Below are positions 44,027-53,726 of a DNA stretch of 64,000 nucleotides, piece after piece. Each line of letters opens with the position of its first letter. The stretch's first letter is position 1. The notes beneath the pieces were generated by a model. The model saw only the letters and a program-made list of their open reading frames with translations. It was not told the DNA's origin and did not search any database. The DNA comes from Hyphomicrobiales bacterium. GTDB taxonomy: Bacteria > Pseudomonadota > Alphaproteobacteria > Rhizobiales > Rhizobiaceae. The stretch lies in assembly GCA_900473045.1 (NCBI GenBank), contig UCKS01000005.1, positions 1 through 64,000 of the forward strand. The letters run 5' to 3'. The position numbers were made by a program, and so were the translations under genes.

Positions 44027-47000
44027 TCAAATCATCCCCGATTCCGGCGGGATCGGTTTTTCCTTTGGCTTGTAGCCGACCGACCGGAGCGCGACGTAGA
44101 ACACCGGGGTGAGGAACAGGCCGAGGATGGTGACGCCGAGCATGCCGGAGAAGACGGCGGTGCCGAGCGACTGGCGCATTTCAGCGCCCGGGCCCGTGGC
44201 GATCATCAGCGGCACGACGCCGAGAATGAAGGCAAAGGCCGTCATCAGGATCGGCCGCAGGCGCAGGCGGCTGGCTTCGATTGCCGCATTGACCGGGTTC
44301 ATTCCGTCATCCTGCGCTTGCCGGGCGAACTCGACGATCAGGATGGCATTCTTGGCTGCAAGGCCGATGAGGACGATCAGTCCGATCTGGGTCAGGATGT
44401 TGTTGTCCTGCCCCCTCAAGTGAACGCCGACCAGCGCCGCCAGCACCGCCATCGGCACGACGAGAATGATCGCCAGCGGCAGGATCCAGCTTTCATATTG
44501 AGCAGACAGCGCCAGGAACACGAAGATCACCGAGAGGGCGAAGATGAAGATCGCCGTATTGCCGGTGTTGCGCTCCTGGAAGGCAAGGTCGGTCCACTCG
44601 AAAGAGGTACCCGGCGGCAGGATCTTCGCCGCGAGGTCCTCCATCTTGTCGAGCGCGGTGCCGGTCGAGACACCGGGGGCGGGGTTGCCCTGGATCGGGA
44701 CCGAGACGTACATATTGTAGCGCTGGACGAGCGAGGGGCCGGTGGTATCGCGGATATCGACGAGCGTTCCGAGCGGCACCAGGGCACCGGTGGCCGAGCG
44801 AACCTTCAGGTCGAGAATATCCTCCCGCTCCAGCCGGAACTGCTGGTCGGCCTGCGCCCGAACCTGATAGACGCGGCCGAACGCGTTGAAATCGTTGACA
44901 TAGGACGTGCCGAGATTGATCGACAACGTTTCGAAGATGTTGGGGATCGGCACGCTCAGTGCCCGCGCCTTGTCACGATCGATCGCCAGGAAATATTGCG
45001 GGCTGGAGGCCGAGAAAGTGGTGAAGACGCCGGTCAGGCCTTCCGTCTGGTTGGCGGCGCCCATCATCTGGTAGGCGAGACCGAGCGCCCGGCGCATGTC
45101 GGAGCTTTCGCGATCGACGATCTGCATCTTGAAGCCGCCGGAATTGCCGATGCCGCGGATCGATGGTGGCGGCACGGCGATGATGAAGGCTTCCTCGATG
45201 CTCTGCATCGTGCCGTAGAGCTGGCCGATGATCTGGTCGGCGCTATAGCCGTGCTTCAGGCGTTCCTCGAATGTGTCGAAGGCGGCAAAGACCACGCCGG
45301 AATTGGATGCATTGGTAAACGTCGCGCCGTTGAAGCCGGAGAAGGCGACGGCATTCTTGACGCCCGGGACCTTGAGGATCATGTCGGACGCGCGCTGGAT
45401 GACCGCGTCTGTCCGGGCAAGCGACGCGCCTTCGGGCAATTGTACGACAACGATCGCATAACCCTGGTCCATTGTCGGCACGAAACCGCGCGGCACGATC
45501 TGCGCCATGTACCAGGTGCCCGCCAGCAATCCGAAAAAGACGATCAAGCTGGCGCCGAGCGCGATCCGTGTCGAAACCAGATGACGGACAACCCAGGAAT
45601 ACCCCCGGGTCATCCGGTCAAAACCGGTGTTGAAACCGTCGGCAAGGCCTCTGGCGGCACGTGTGAACGGATTGCGGGTTGCGTGATGTTCCTGATGCGG
45701 CCGCAGAATCAAGGCGGCCAGCGCTGGCGAAAGCGTCAGCGAATTCAGGGCGGAAATCGCCGTCGCCACCGAAATCGTGACTGCGAACTGCAGGTAGAAC
45801 TGCCCGGATATGCCGGGGATGAAGGCTGTTGGTACAAAAACGGCGATCAGTACCAGCGAGATGGCGATGACGGCGGTGCCGACCTCATCCATCGTCACAT
45901 GCGCCGCCTGTTTCGGCGTCATTCCCTTGGCCAGGTTTCGCTCGACATTCTCGACCACGACGATCGCGTCATCGACGACGATGCCGATCGCCAGCACCAG
46001 GCCGAACAAGGTCAGCATGTTCAGCGAGAAGCCGAAGGCCAGCAGCAGCGCGAAGGTGCCGATCAGCGATACCGGGATGGCGATGATCGGGATCAGCGCG
46101 GTGCGCCAGGACTGCAGGAAAATCAGCACCACGATGGCAACCAGAATGGCGGCCTCGAGGATGGTCTTGTAGACCTCGTTGATCGATTCCGAGATGAATT
46201 CCGTCGGGTTGTAGACGATGGTGTATTCGAGGCCGGGCGGGAAATCCTTTTTCAGGGTTTCCATGGTGGCCTTGATCTGCTCGGCAGCCTCAAGCGCGTT
46301 GGTGCCCGGGCGCGAGAAGATACCCATGGCGACGGCGGCCTTGCCGTTCAGATAACTGTTGGTAACGTAGTCCTTGGCGCCGAGCTCGATACGGGCGACA
46401 TCTTGCAGCTGGACGAGACGGCCACTTGCCGTCGATTTGACGATGACATAGCGGAACTGCCGGGCATCGCTGAAGCGGCCCTCGGTGGTGACGGTGTACT
46501 GGAAGGCATTGTCGCCGGCGTTCGGCGGTCCGCCGATCGAACCACCGGAGACCTGGACGTTCTGGTCGCGAAGCGACTGCACGACATCGCCTGACGTCAT
46601 GCCGTAGGAGGCCAGTTTTTCCGGATCGAGCCAGATGCGCAGCGCATATTCGCGCTCACCGAACAGGATGACGTCGCCGACGCCCTCAAGCCGGACCAGC
46701 TGATCGCGGGCACGGCTGCGGGCATAGTTGGAGACATACAGCTGGTCGTAGCGATCGTTTGGCGAGATCAGGTGGACGACCATCATCAGGTCGGGTGAAC
46801 TCTTTGCCGTGGTGACGCCGATGCGGCGGACTTCCTCCGGCAGGCGCGGCTCGGCGATCGAGACACGGTTCTGGACGAGCACTTGCGCCTTGTCGAGATC
46901 GGTGCCGAGCTTGAAAGTCACAGTCAGCGCCATCGAGCCATCGGCAGTCGAATAGGAGGACATGTACAGCATGTCCTCGACGCCGTTGATTTCCTGCTCC

Positions 47001-47200
47001 AACGGGGTGGAAACCGTATCGGCGATGGTCTCGGCATCGGCGCCGGGATAGGCGGTACGGATGACGATGGTTGGCGGTGCGATTTCCGGATATTGCGCGA
47101 CGGGCAGCTGGAAATAGGCGATGCTGCCGACAATCAGGAACACAATCGACAAGACCGACGCGAAGATCGGCCTGTCCACGAAGAAATGGGCAAATCTCAT
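44027..47200 (-). CDS. RND efflux pump inner-membrane transporter (HAE1)
   Basis: A 1057-residue AcrB/MexB-type proton-drug antiporter with 12 helices. It begins MRFAHFFVDRPIFASVLSIVF and carries the helix-4 acid pair GIVVDDAIVVVENVERNLA. It exports amphiphilic compounds with a periplasmic adaptor. The start overlaps the adaptor stop (ATGA at 47197-47200). No outer-membrane channel gene is present, so a TolC elsewhere is presumably used. Confidence 0.95.
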   Translation of the reverse strand: MRFAHFFVDRPIFASVLSIVFLIVGSIAYFQLPVAQYPEIAPPTIVIRTAYPGADAETIADTVSTPLEQEINGVEDMLYMSSYSTADGSMALTVTFKLGTDLDKAQVLVQNRVSIAEPRLPEEVRRIGVTTAKSSPDLMMVVHLISPNDRYDQLYVSNYARSRARDQLVRLEGVGDVILFGEREYALRIWLDPEKLASYGMTSGDVVQSLRDQNVQVSGGSIGGPPNAGDNAFQYTVTTEGRFSDARQFRYVIVKSTASGRLVQLQDVARIELGAKDYVTNSYLNGKAAVAMGIFSRPGTNALEAAEQIKATMETLKKDFPPGLEYTIVYNPTEFISESINEVYKTILEAAILVAIVVLIFLQSWRTALIPIIAIPVSLIGTFALLLAFGFSLNMLTLFGLVLAIGIVVDDAIVVVENVERNLAKGMTPKQAAHVTMDEVGTAVIAISLVLIAVFVPTAFIPGISGQFYLQFAVTISVATAISALNSLTLSPALAALILRPHQEHHATRNPFTRAARGLADGFNTGFDRMTRGYSWVVRHLVSTRIALGASLIVFFGLLAGTWYMAQIVPRGFVPTMDQGYAIVVVQLPEGASLARTDAVIQRASDMILKVPGVKNAVAFSGFNGATFTNASNSGVVFAAFDTFEERLKHGYSADQIIGQLYGTMQSIEEAFIIAVPPPSIRGIGNSGGFKMQIVDRESSDMRRALGLAYQMMGAANQTEGLTGVFTTFSASSPQYFLAIDRDKARALSVPIPNIFETLSINLGTSYVNDFNAFGRVYQVRAQADQQFRLEREDILDLKVRSATGALVPLGTLVDIRDTTGPSLVQRYNMYVSVPIQGNPAPGVSTGTALDKMEDLAAKILPPGTSFEWTDLAFQERNTGNTAIFIFALSVIFVFLALSAQYESWILPLAIILVVPMAVLAALVGVHLRGQDNNILTQIGLIVLIGLAAKNAILIVEFARQAQDDGMNPVNAAIEASRLRLRPILMTAFAFILGVVPLMIATGPGAEMRQSLGTAVFSGMLGVTILGLFLTPVFYVALRSVGYKPKEKPIPPESGMI

Positions 47201-48351
47201 TGACCGTTCTCCGTCGTCACGGCGGCTTCAGGCGGCAGCACGACCAGCTTGGGAGCGACGATCACGCCGGGACGCAACCGTGTCAGGCCGTTGACGACGA
47301 GCGTCTCGTCCCCGGTGAGGCCTTCGCGAATGACGCGATAACCATAGAGCCTCGGTCCAAGGCGAACCGGTTTGGTCGTGAAGCTACCGTCATCGGCAAC
47401 CACATACACGACGCGCTGATCCTGATCCGCGCCGATCGCTTCATCGGGAACGAGTATACCTTTGTAGGAGTTTGAGGCGCGGACCTCGACGCGGCCGAAC
47501 AGACCGGGCTGCAGTACAAAATCCGGATTGTCGAAACGGGCGCGCACACGCATCGTACCGGTCTCCTGATCGACGCGGTTTTCGGCGAAATCGAGCTTGC
47601 CCTTGAAGGGCTTTTCGGTGCTGTCGGCGATGGTCACCAGAACCTCGAGCGAGCCTCCACCTTCCTGCAGATTGCTGCCATGTTCGCGTGCCTGCTGGGC
47701 GTAGTTGAGCAGCCGCCGCTCATCGACATCAAAGTAGAAGTCGATCGGATCGAGGGAGACGATCGTCGTCAGCGCCGTCTGGTCGGCCTGCACAAGGTTG
47801 CCGACCGAGATCAGGCGCCGGTCGATACGGCCGCTCAGCGGAGCAAAGATCGTGGTATATTCCATATCGAGCTTGGCACGGGCAAGACTTGCTTCGGTGC
47901 CGCGGACATTGGCCTGCGCCGACAAAAGTTCGCGCCGGCGATCATCCAGGGTGGATATCGACAGTGTTCCCTTCTGCACCAGTGCTTCCGTTCGGGTGAA
48001 TTCCGCCTGCGCGAATGTGAGCGTGGATTTCGCGACTTCCAGCGAGGATGTGGCAACGTCGAGCGCCGTCTTGAAAGGGCGCTGGTCGATGACGAAGAGC
48101 GGATCGCCGGTCTTGACCATCGCGCCATCCTTGAAAGCCACCTTGTCGAGATAACCGCCGACGCGCGAGCGCAGTGTCACCTCATCGACGGCCTCGAATC
48201 GGCCGATGAATTCATCGCTATCGACGACATCGCGGACAACCGGCTTGGCAACGGTGACGGAAGCCTTCGGTTGTTCCTGTGCGACAGAGGGGCCTGCGGA
48301 GACTGTCGTTGAAAAAAGCAGTAGTGCCGGAACAAGCCAGTGTCGTACCAT
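47197..48351 (-). CDS. RND periplasmic adaptor (membrane fusion protein)
   Basis: A 384-residue adaptor of the AcrA type, with signal peptide (MVRHWLVPALLLFSTTVSAGPSVAQ), lipoyl halves (VGGYLDKVAFKDGAMVKTGDPLFVID and YTTIFAPLSGRIDRRLISVGNLV), an alpha hairpin, and beta-barrel and membrane-proximal domains. ATG 48351 has AGGGGG at the right distance; ATG 48372 lies upstream without one. Coupled to the pump gene by overlap. No cysteine lipobox is seen. Confidence 0.93.
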   Translation of the reverse strand: MVRHWLVPALLLFSTTVSAGPSVAQEQPKASVTVAKPVVRDVVDSDEFIGRFEAVDEVTLRSRVGGYLDKVAFKDGAMVKTGDPLFVIDQRPFKTALDVATSSLEVAKSTLTFAQAEFTRTEALVQKGTLSISTLDDRRRELLSAQANVRGTEASLARAKLDMEYTTIFAPLSGRIDRRLISVGNLVQADQTALTTIVSLDPIDFYFDVDERRLLNYAQQAREHGSNLQEGGGSLEVLVTIADSTEKPFKGKLDFAENRVDQETGTMRVRARFDNPDFVLQPGLFGRVEVRASNSYKGILVPDEAIGADQDQRVVYVVADDGSFTTKPVRLGPRLYGYRVIREGLTGDETLVVNGLTRLRPGVIVAPKLVVLPPEAAVTTENGQ

Positions 48352-48936
48352 GGGAAGCCCCCTGAAGTGCATGAAACACGTTGTCTCACGCGTTTGCGCA
48401 GGACAGTTCTTGATGTTTTCGAATGGTCAGGCTTGCCGGACTTTATGTGATTTCAGGCAGTCTGGGCAAGGGTATGACCAAGTCGCGGGTCGTTCAAAAT
48501 CAGCAATCATTTCAAGTCGTAAAATGCTTTACCTGCAGGCCGCCCCCAGCCATTTAAGCCGCAGCTATATCAAGCAGGCAAGGCTATCTTCATCCTCAAC
48601 TTACATCATTCGGACATCGTGTCATCAAGGAAAAATGGGATCGGGCCTGGGCAGGTCTTTTCGGTGTTTGCTTCTTTTGGTCATTCTAAAGCCGGGCTGG
48701 CGGAGCCCGGCCTCATGTTTGTCCTTGTGCCTTCCCCGTCAATTTTCCGGGAAGATTTTGGTTTGTAGCCGATGGGTCGTCCAGCCGGCATGGAGCCCGG
48801 GTCACTGACGGCGGCAAGATCGGAGACGGCGAGGATGCGCGGTTCGATCGGTTGGATCGACGCTGTGGATGTACGGTTGTCTTTGATTGCCGGCGGCGCG
48901 GCGGAGATCGACCTTCGGCGCAGTCCTTCCTGAAGG
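48352..48936. other. Intergenic region of about 585 bases
   Basis: No gene is recognised between the adaptor start and the SDR stop. The left part must contain the RND promoter, and no regulator gene for the pump is adjacent. A GC-rich hairpin lies at 48690-48710. Confidence 0.5.
48690..48710 (-). terminator. Possible terminator hairpin downstream of the SDR gene
   Basis: GCCGGGCT (48690-48697) and AGCCCGGC (48703-48710) form an 8-bp stem with loop GGCGG. Read on the minus strand it is followed by TTTAG. It lies about 230 bases after the SDR stop, so its assignment to that gene is tentative. Confidence 0.45.
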
Positions 48937-49668
48937 TCAGATCATTCCGCCATTGGCGCGCAGGACCTGGCCGTTGATCCAGGAGCCGTCAGGGCCGACG
49001 AGGAAGGCGACGGCGGAGGCGATGTCTTTCGGCGTACCGAGCGGGTTCATCTTCGCCATGCGGGCGATCAACTCGTCGCTCTTGCCGTTGAGGAAGAGGT
49101 CCGTAGCGGTCGGGCCGGGGGCCACCGCATTGACTGTGATTGAGCGGCCGCGCAACTCCTTCGACAGGATGGCGGTCAGCGTTTCGACGGCCGCCTTGGT
49201 GGCGGCATAGATGCCATAATTTTCGAGCTTCAGGCCGACGACGCTGGTCGAGACATTGACGATGCGGCCGCCGTCGCGCAGGCGCTTTGCCGCTTCTCTC
49301 AACGTATTGAACGTGCCCTTCAGGTTGATGGCGATCTGTCGGTCGAACAGGGCATCGGTGCTTTCGGCCAGTGAAGAGAGTGCCATGATGCCGGCATTGT
49401 TGACCAGCACATCGACGCCGCCGAAGGCTGCTTCCGTCGCGTCGAACATTTGACCCACGGCCTCGGCGTCGCTGACATCGGCCTTTGCGGTCAGCGCGCG
49501 GCCGCCTTTGTCTTCGATCTTCCGGGCCAGTGCCTCGGCCGGAGCGGCATCGCCTGAATAGTTGATGACGACGGTGAAACCGTCCTTGGCGAGGCGCTCG
49601 GCGACGGCGGCGCCGATGCCGCGCGAGGCGCCGGTGACGATGGCGACTTTGTTGCTGTTGTCGGACAT
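48937..49668 (-). CDS. Short-chain dehydrogenase/reductase
   Basis: A 243-residue classical SDR: NAD(P) loop TGASRGIGAAVAERLA, NNAG at about 90, catalytic YGIYAATKAAVE (YxxxK), and C-terminal NAVAPGPTATDLF. Oxidoreductase with unknown substrate, probably NADPH-dependent (basic/NYS after strand 2). It is divergent from a LysR gene with a palindrome between them, so likely its regulator's target. Confidence 0.92.
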   Translation of the reverse strand: MSDNSNKVAIVTGASRGIGAAVAERLAKDGFTVVINYSGDAAPAEALARKIEDKGGRALTAKADVSDAEAVGQMFDATEAAFGGVDVLVNNAGIMALSSLAESTDALFDRQIAINLKGTFNTLREAAKRLRDGGRIVNVSTSVVGLKLENYGIYAATKAAVETLTAILSKELRGRSITVNAVAPGPTATDLFLNGKSDELIARMAKMNPLGTPKDIASAVAFLVGPDGSWINGQVLRANGGMI

Positions 49669-49740
49669 TTTCTTTCTCCTTGATTAACCACGCCGCAGCG
49701 CGTTTTCGATGAGGAGAAGATGCAGCTTTTCATTCTGCGG

Positions 49741-49755
49741 ATAATGAACCATTAT
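49741..49755. promoter_or_regulatory. LysR-type operator candidate
   Basis: ATAATG and CATTAT flank AAC. The inner 13 bases fit the T-N11-A motif of LysR regulators. It sits between the divergent SDR and LysR starts, 36 bases before the LysR ATG. Confidence 0.6.
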
Positions 49756-49790
49756 TCGGCATCACTATTCGAAAATGGCGAACAATCCGG

Positions 49791-50690
49791 ATGGACAGAT
49801 TTGAAGCGATGCGGGTGTTTTCGCGCGTGGTGGAGCGGCGCAGTTTCACGCTGGCTGCCGAAGACACCGGCCTTCCGCGTTCGACCGTGACCGATGCGGT
49901 CAAACAGCTGGAAGCCCGGCTGGGCGTGCGCCTTCTTCAGCGGACGACCCGCCATGTCAGCCCGACGCTCGACGGCGAGGCCTATTACCGGCGCTGCCTG
50001 ACGATCCTGTCCGATATCGAGGATGCCGAAGGTGCGTTTGCCGGCGCCAAGCCGAAAGGGCTGCTGCGGGTTGATGTGCACGGCAAGCTGGCGCGGCATT
50101 TTGTTCTGCCGGGGCTGCCGGCGTTCCTCAAGGAATATCCGGATATCCAGATCTACATGAGTGAAGGCGACAGGCTGGTCGATCTGATCCGCGAGGGGAT
50201 CGACTGCGTGCTGCGCGTCGGCGATCTGCAGGACAGCGACATGATCGCGCGGCGGGTCGCCCTTCTCGAAGAGGTGACATGCGTCTCGCCGGACTACATC
50301 GCTCGCTTTGGTCTGCCGCAGAGCATTGACGATCTGAGCGGGCACCAGATGATCGGTTTCTGGTCGACGGCTATCGGCGGGTTGCTGCCTCTGGAGTTCA
50401 CGGTCGCAGGCGGCATCCGCACCGTTTCCCTGCCGGCGGTGGTGTCGGTCAACGGTGCCGATACGCTGGCGGCGGCGGCGCGGCTCGGGCTCGGCATCAT
50501 GCAGGCGCCGCGCTATTCGCTGGAGGAAGACCTGAAACAAGGCACGCTTGTTGCCATCCTGCCGGACAATCCGCCGTCCCGCACGCCGGTTTCGCTGCTT
50601 TATCCCCGCAGCCGCCAGCTATCGCCGCGCGTGCGCGTCTTCATCGACTGGCTGTCCCGCGAATTTGTCACACGCCAGGATGAAATTTAA
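49791..50690 (+). CDS. LysR-family regulator of the SDR gene
   Basis: A 299-residue LysR protein of the CrgA/DsdC-like large group: MDRFEAMRVFSRVVERRSFTLAAEDTGLPRSTVTDAVKQLEARLG is the winged HTH, and the effector domain follows. Divergent from the SDR gene with the T-N11-A palindrome between, so it probably controls SDR expression and its own. Confidence 0.92.
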   Translation: MDRFEAMRVFSRVVERRSFTLAAEDTGLPRSTVTDAVKQLEARLGVRLLQRTTRHVSPTLDGEAYYRRCLTILSDIEDAEGAFAGAKPKGLLRVDVHGKLARHFVLPGLPAFLKEYPDIQIYMSEGDRLVDLIREGIDCVLRVGDLQDSDMIARRVALLEEVTCVSPDYIARFGLPQSIDDLSGHQMIGFWSTAIGGLLPLEFTVAGGIRTVSLPAVVSVNGADTLAAAARLGLGIMQAPRYSLEEDLKQGTLVAILPDNPPSRTPVSLLYPRSRQLSPRVRVFIDWLSREFVTRQDEI

Positions 50691-50875
50691 AAAGGCTGCG
50701 GGTCTACCTTGCCTTTTGACGGCTGCCTACCCACATGGGCGGCAGCTTCAAAGACCCTCCCTTGCACGTTTTCCCCGCACGGCCCGTCGATCCGGCCGCC
50801 ATCCCTTAAATCGATTCCGCGTCGATGGGTTCTGCGCTAAATGTGTGAATGTCCGCAGGAATCAAGGAAATCGAC

Positions 50876-52096
50876 ATGAACGCAGACGATATCAGCGAGA
50901 TTTCCGCCTGGTTGACGACGCAGGGCCTGAAGGGCACCGATGAGATGGACATCGTCAACGGCTTTTGTCAGCGCGTCCGCGCTGCGGGGCTTCGGCTTGA
51001 TCGTGGCCTGGCGCTGATCGACACCCTGCATCCGGTCTACGAGGGGCGGGCCTTCCAGTGGGACAGCACGGAACCGGTGAAGGCGGCCTTCGAATACGGA
51101 CCGACCAACGAGGGTGTTTCGGCTGAAAACTGGGAGCGCTCGGCGTTCTTCCACCTGCGTGAGAAAAATCAGAACGAGATCCGCCGCCGCCTCGGTTTCG
51201 GCGATCCGGCCGATTTCTACATGCTGGATGTGATGCTGGCGGCCGGCCATAAGGACTACATTGCGATGATCCATCGCTTCGCCCAGGACAGCCATATCGG
51301 CGACATGGACTGTTTCTACTCGCACTGGACGACGATGGACGAGGAAGGTTTTCGCGACGAGGACCTGGCGATACTGCGGCAACTGGTGCCGGTTCTGGCG
51401 CTGGCGATCAAGGCGGGCTCGCTGACACGTATCTCGCGCACAATTGCCGAGGTCTATCTGGGCGAGGACGCCGCCAAGCAGGTGCTCGAAGGGCGCATCT
51501 CGCGCGGCAAGGCCGAGCGGATTTCTGCGGTTCTGTGGTTCTCCGACCTGCAGAACTACACCCGTATTTCCGACAACCTGCCGCCGGACGAGATCATCCC
51601 CTTCCTCAATGATTACGCCGACGCCGTGATTTCCTCCATCCATGAGGCGGGCGGCAATGTGCTGAAGCTGATCGGTGATGGCACGCTGGCGATCTTCAAG
51701 GCCGAGGAACGCGAGGATGCCTGCTCCCGCGCGCTGCTGGCCGAGCATAATCTGCGCGAGAAGCTGAGGGGCTTGAACCAGCAGCGCATGCTCGAAGGCC
51801 GCCCCGTCACCGAGGTCTATCTCGGCCTGCATATCGGCGATGTCTTCTATGGCAATATCGGCTCGAGCGACCGGCTGGATTTCACCGTCATCGGACCCGC
51901 CGTCAACGAGGTCAGCCGCATCGCCTCGATGTGCCGTTTCGTCGATCGCAGCGTCATCATGTCATCGCAATTCGTTGCTGCAGCACCACCGCCGCGCAAT
52001 TCGGAAGTGGTCTCCATCGGCCGTTATGCGCTGCGCGGGGTCAAGCGGGCCCAGGAGTTGTTCACGCTGATGCCGCTGGAAAAGGCTGTTGAGTAG
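50876..52096 (+). CDS. Class III adenylate/guanylate cyclase
   Basis: A 406-residue soluble cyclase. The C-terminal catalytic domain has metal aspartates D224 in VLWFSDLQNYTRIS and D268 in LKLIGDGTLAIF, 44 residues apart as in active class III enzymes. GNIGSSDRLDFTVIGPAVNEVSRI carries the transition-state region. The substrate-specifying residues suggest ATP, but this is not certain. The N-terminal 180 residues are an unassigned sensor region, without PAS or membrane motifs that I recognise. AAGGAA precedes ATG 50876. The stop abuts the sigma-factor stop on the opposite strand with no gap. Confidence 0.9.
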   Translation: MNADDISEISAWLTTQGLKGTDEMDIVNGFCQRVRAAGLRLDRGLALIDTLHPVYEGRAFQWDSTEPVKAAFEYGPTNEGVSAENWERSAFFHLREKNQNEIRRRLGFGDPADFYMLDVMLAAGHKDYIAMIHRFAQDSHIGDMDCFYSHWTTMDEEGFRDEDLAILRQLVPVLALAIKAGSLTRISRTIAEVYLGEDAAKQVLEGRISRGKAERISAVLWFSDLQNYTRISDNLPPDEIIPFLNDYADAVISSIHEAGGNVLKLIGDGTLAIFKAEEREDACSRALLAEHNLREKLRGLNQQRMLEGRPVTEVYLGLHIGDVFYGNIGSSDRLDFTVIGPAVNEVSRIASMCRFVDRSVIMSSQFVAAAPPPRNSEVVSIGRYALRGVKRAQELFTLMPLEKAVE

Positions 52097-53335
52097 TCAG
52101 CCGTTTTCAGCAACCTGCACCCGGCGGTGCCTGAGAAAGACGGCATCTGACGGATTGGAAGCAAGGTCTATGGCGCGATCGTGGGCGGCGAGTGCAGCGC
52201 CTGTGCGGCCGCAACGCGACAAAAGTTCGGCATGAGCGGCATGAAACGGCTGGTAGGCATCAAGTCCCGGTGCCAGCATTTCCAAAACACGCAGGCCTGC
52301 CTCCGGCGTTCCGGCCTCAGCCAGAGCCACGGCGCGGTTCAACTGCACCACCGGCGTCGGCTCCATCCGCAACAGGCTGTCATAGAGAAGGACGATCTGG
52401 GGCCAGTCTGGCGGCTCGGACTGCACGTGCAGGGCGGCGATCGCCGCCTTGATCTGGAACGGCCCGGCAGCCCGCCGCGTGATCGCCTGGTCGAGCATTG
52501 CCAGACCTTCGGCAATCCGTCCGTCGTTCCAGAGCTTGCGGTCCTGCGAGGCGATGGGAATGCTGGTTCCGTCGGCGCCCAGCCGCGCCGCCCGGCGGGC
52601 TTCGGTGATCAGCATCAGGGCGAGCAGGCCTTCGATTTCGGGCTCGTCCGGGCGCAGGTTGTTCAGCATGCGGGCGAGATAAATCGCCTCTTCGCCAAGC
52701 TGCCGGATCCGGTCGCCTGCCGCGCAGGAATAGCCCTGATTGAAGATCAGGTAGACGACGGTCAATACGGGTTGCAGCCGTTCCGCCCAGGCTTCCGGGC
52801 CCGGCACCGCATAGGGAATACCAGCCGCAAGGATCTTGGCGCGCGCCCGCGACAATCGCTGGCCCATGGTCATCTCATTGTCGAGAAAGGCGCTGGCGAC
52901 TTCAGGAGTGCTCAAGCCGCCAAGCGTGCGCAGGGTGAGCGCCACCTGGGTCTTGGATTCGAGGGCCGGGTGCCAGCAGGTGAAGATCAGCCGCAGGCGT
53001 TGATCCGGAATATCGTCCGTGCCGTCTTCGGCCGCCTCGTCCAGCGACAGCCGTGCGATCTCGGCGGTCTTGCGGTCTTCGCGGGCGTCCTTGCGCAACA
53101 GGTCGATCGCCTTGCGCAGCGCGACTTTCAGCAGCCAGCGCTGCGGTGAGGCAGGAAGGCCGGTTCGGCCCCAATGCACGACGGCGGACGCCAGCGCATC
53201 CTGCAACGCATCTTCAGCGAGCTGGAAATTCTTCAGCCGGGCGATCAATGCCGATAACAGCCGCCCCCGATCCGTGCGCGCCAGGACATCGATGGCCCGG
53301 GATACGGCTTGAGGATCGGGGGTGGCTCTGTGCAT
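52097..53335 (-). CDS. ECF42-type sigma factor with TPR-like C-terminus
   Basis: A 412-residue ECF sigma factor. Region 2 (LLSALIARLKNFQLAEDALQDALASA) and region 4 (LRTLGGLSTPEVASAFLDNEMTMGQRLSRARAKI) are followed by a long helical C-terminal domain (VVYLIFNQGYSC..., DUF6596-like). This architecture is typical of the ECF42 group, which occurs beside DGPF/YCII proteins. The start shares one base with the stop of the DGPF gene (TGATG). The extension may act as an internal regulatory domain in place of an anti-sigma factor. Confidence 0.92.
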   Translation of the reverse strand: MHRATPDPQAVSRAIDVLARTDRGRLLSALIARLKNFQLAEDALQDALASAVVHWGRTGLPASPQRWLLKVALRKAIDLLRKDAREDRKTAEIARLSLDEAAEDGTDDIPDQRLRLIFTCWHPALESKTQVALTLRTLGGLSTPEVASAFLDNEMTMGQRLSRARAKILAAGIPYAVPGPEAWAERLQPVLTVVYLIFNQGYSCAAGDRIRQLGEEAIYLARMLNNLRPDEPEIEGLLALMLITEARRAARLGADGTSIPIASQDRKLWNDGRIAEGLAMLDQAITRRAAGPFQIKAAIAALHVQSEPPDWPQIVLLYDSLLRMEPTPVVQLNRAVALAEAGTPEAGLRVLEMLAPGLDAYQPFHAAHAELLSRCGRTGAALAAHDRAIDLASNPSDAVFLRHRRVQVAENG

Positions 53336-53688
53336 CAGGAATTATAGTCCATCAACGGCCGCACTTCGACCGTACCATAGGCGGCCGAGGGGATCATCGC
53401 GGCGTAGTGCAGGGCGGTATCCAGATCCGGAACGTTAATGACAAAGAAGCCACCCAGCCGTTCCTTGGTCTCGGCAAAGGGGCCATCCATCGTTTCCACC
53501 TTGCCGCTGCGAACCCGCACGCTTGTGGCTGTGTCGATGTCCTGCAGGCCTTCGCCCGAAACGTAGACACCTGCTGCTTTGAGGGTTTCGTTGAGGGCGA
53601 AGTAGCCGTGCATCATAGTGTCGAATTCGGGCGTGCCATAGGCAGGTTCCAGCGACGGGTCGGAATAGATCAGTGCCATATATTGCAT
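53335..53688 (-). CDS. YCII/DGPF-domain protein
   Basis: A 117-residue YCII-related protein with the diagnostic METMDGPFAETKERLGGFFVI, MQYMALIYSDPS start and an acidic core. DGPF proteins are linked to ECF42 sigma factors, and some regulate or respond to them. It is translationally coupled to the sigma gene. Confidence 0.9.
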   Translation of the reverse strand: MQYMALIYSDPSLEPAYGTPEFDTMMHGYFALNETLKAAGVYVSGEGLQDIDTATSVRVRSGKVETMDGPFAETKERLGGFFVINVPDLDTALHYAAMIPSAAYGTVEVRPLMDYNS

Positions 53689-53726
53689 AGTGGTTCTCCT
53701 CTTTTGCGAAATTTGGACGTGCGGGA

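Noticed and set aside
44318-46594. Open frame of about 758 residues on the plus strand inside the RND pump gene
   Set aside because: The opposite strand encodes a full-length AcrB-type pump; composition of the plus translation (Asp, Arg and Gly rich) is typical of an antisense shadow.
48352-48936. Hidden regulator gene for the RND pump
   Set aside because: No frame with a start, ribosome-binding site and helix-turn-helix motif was found in the gap.
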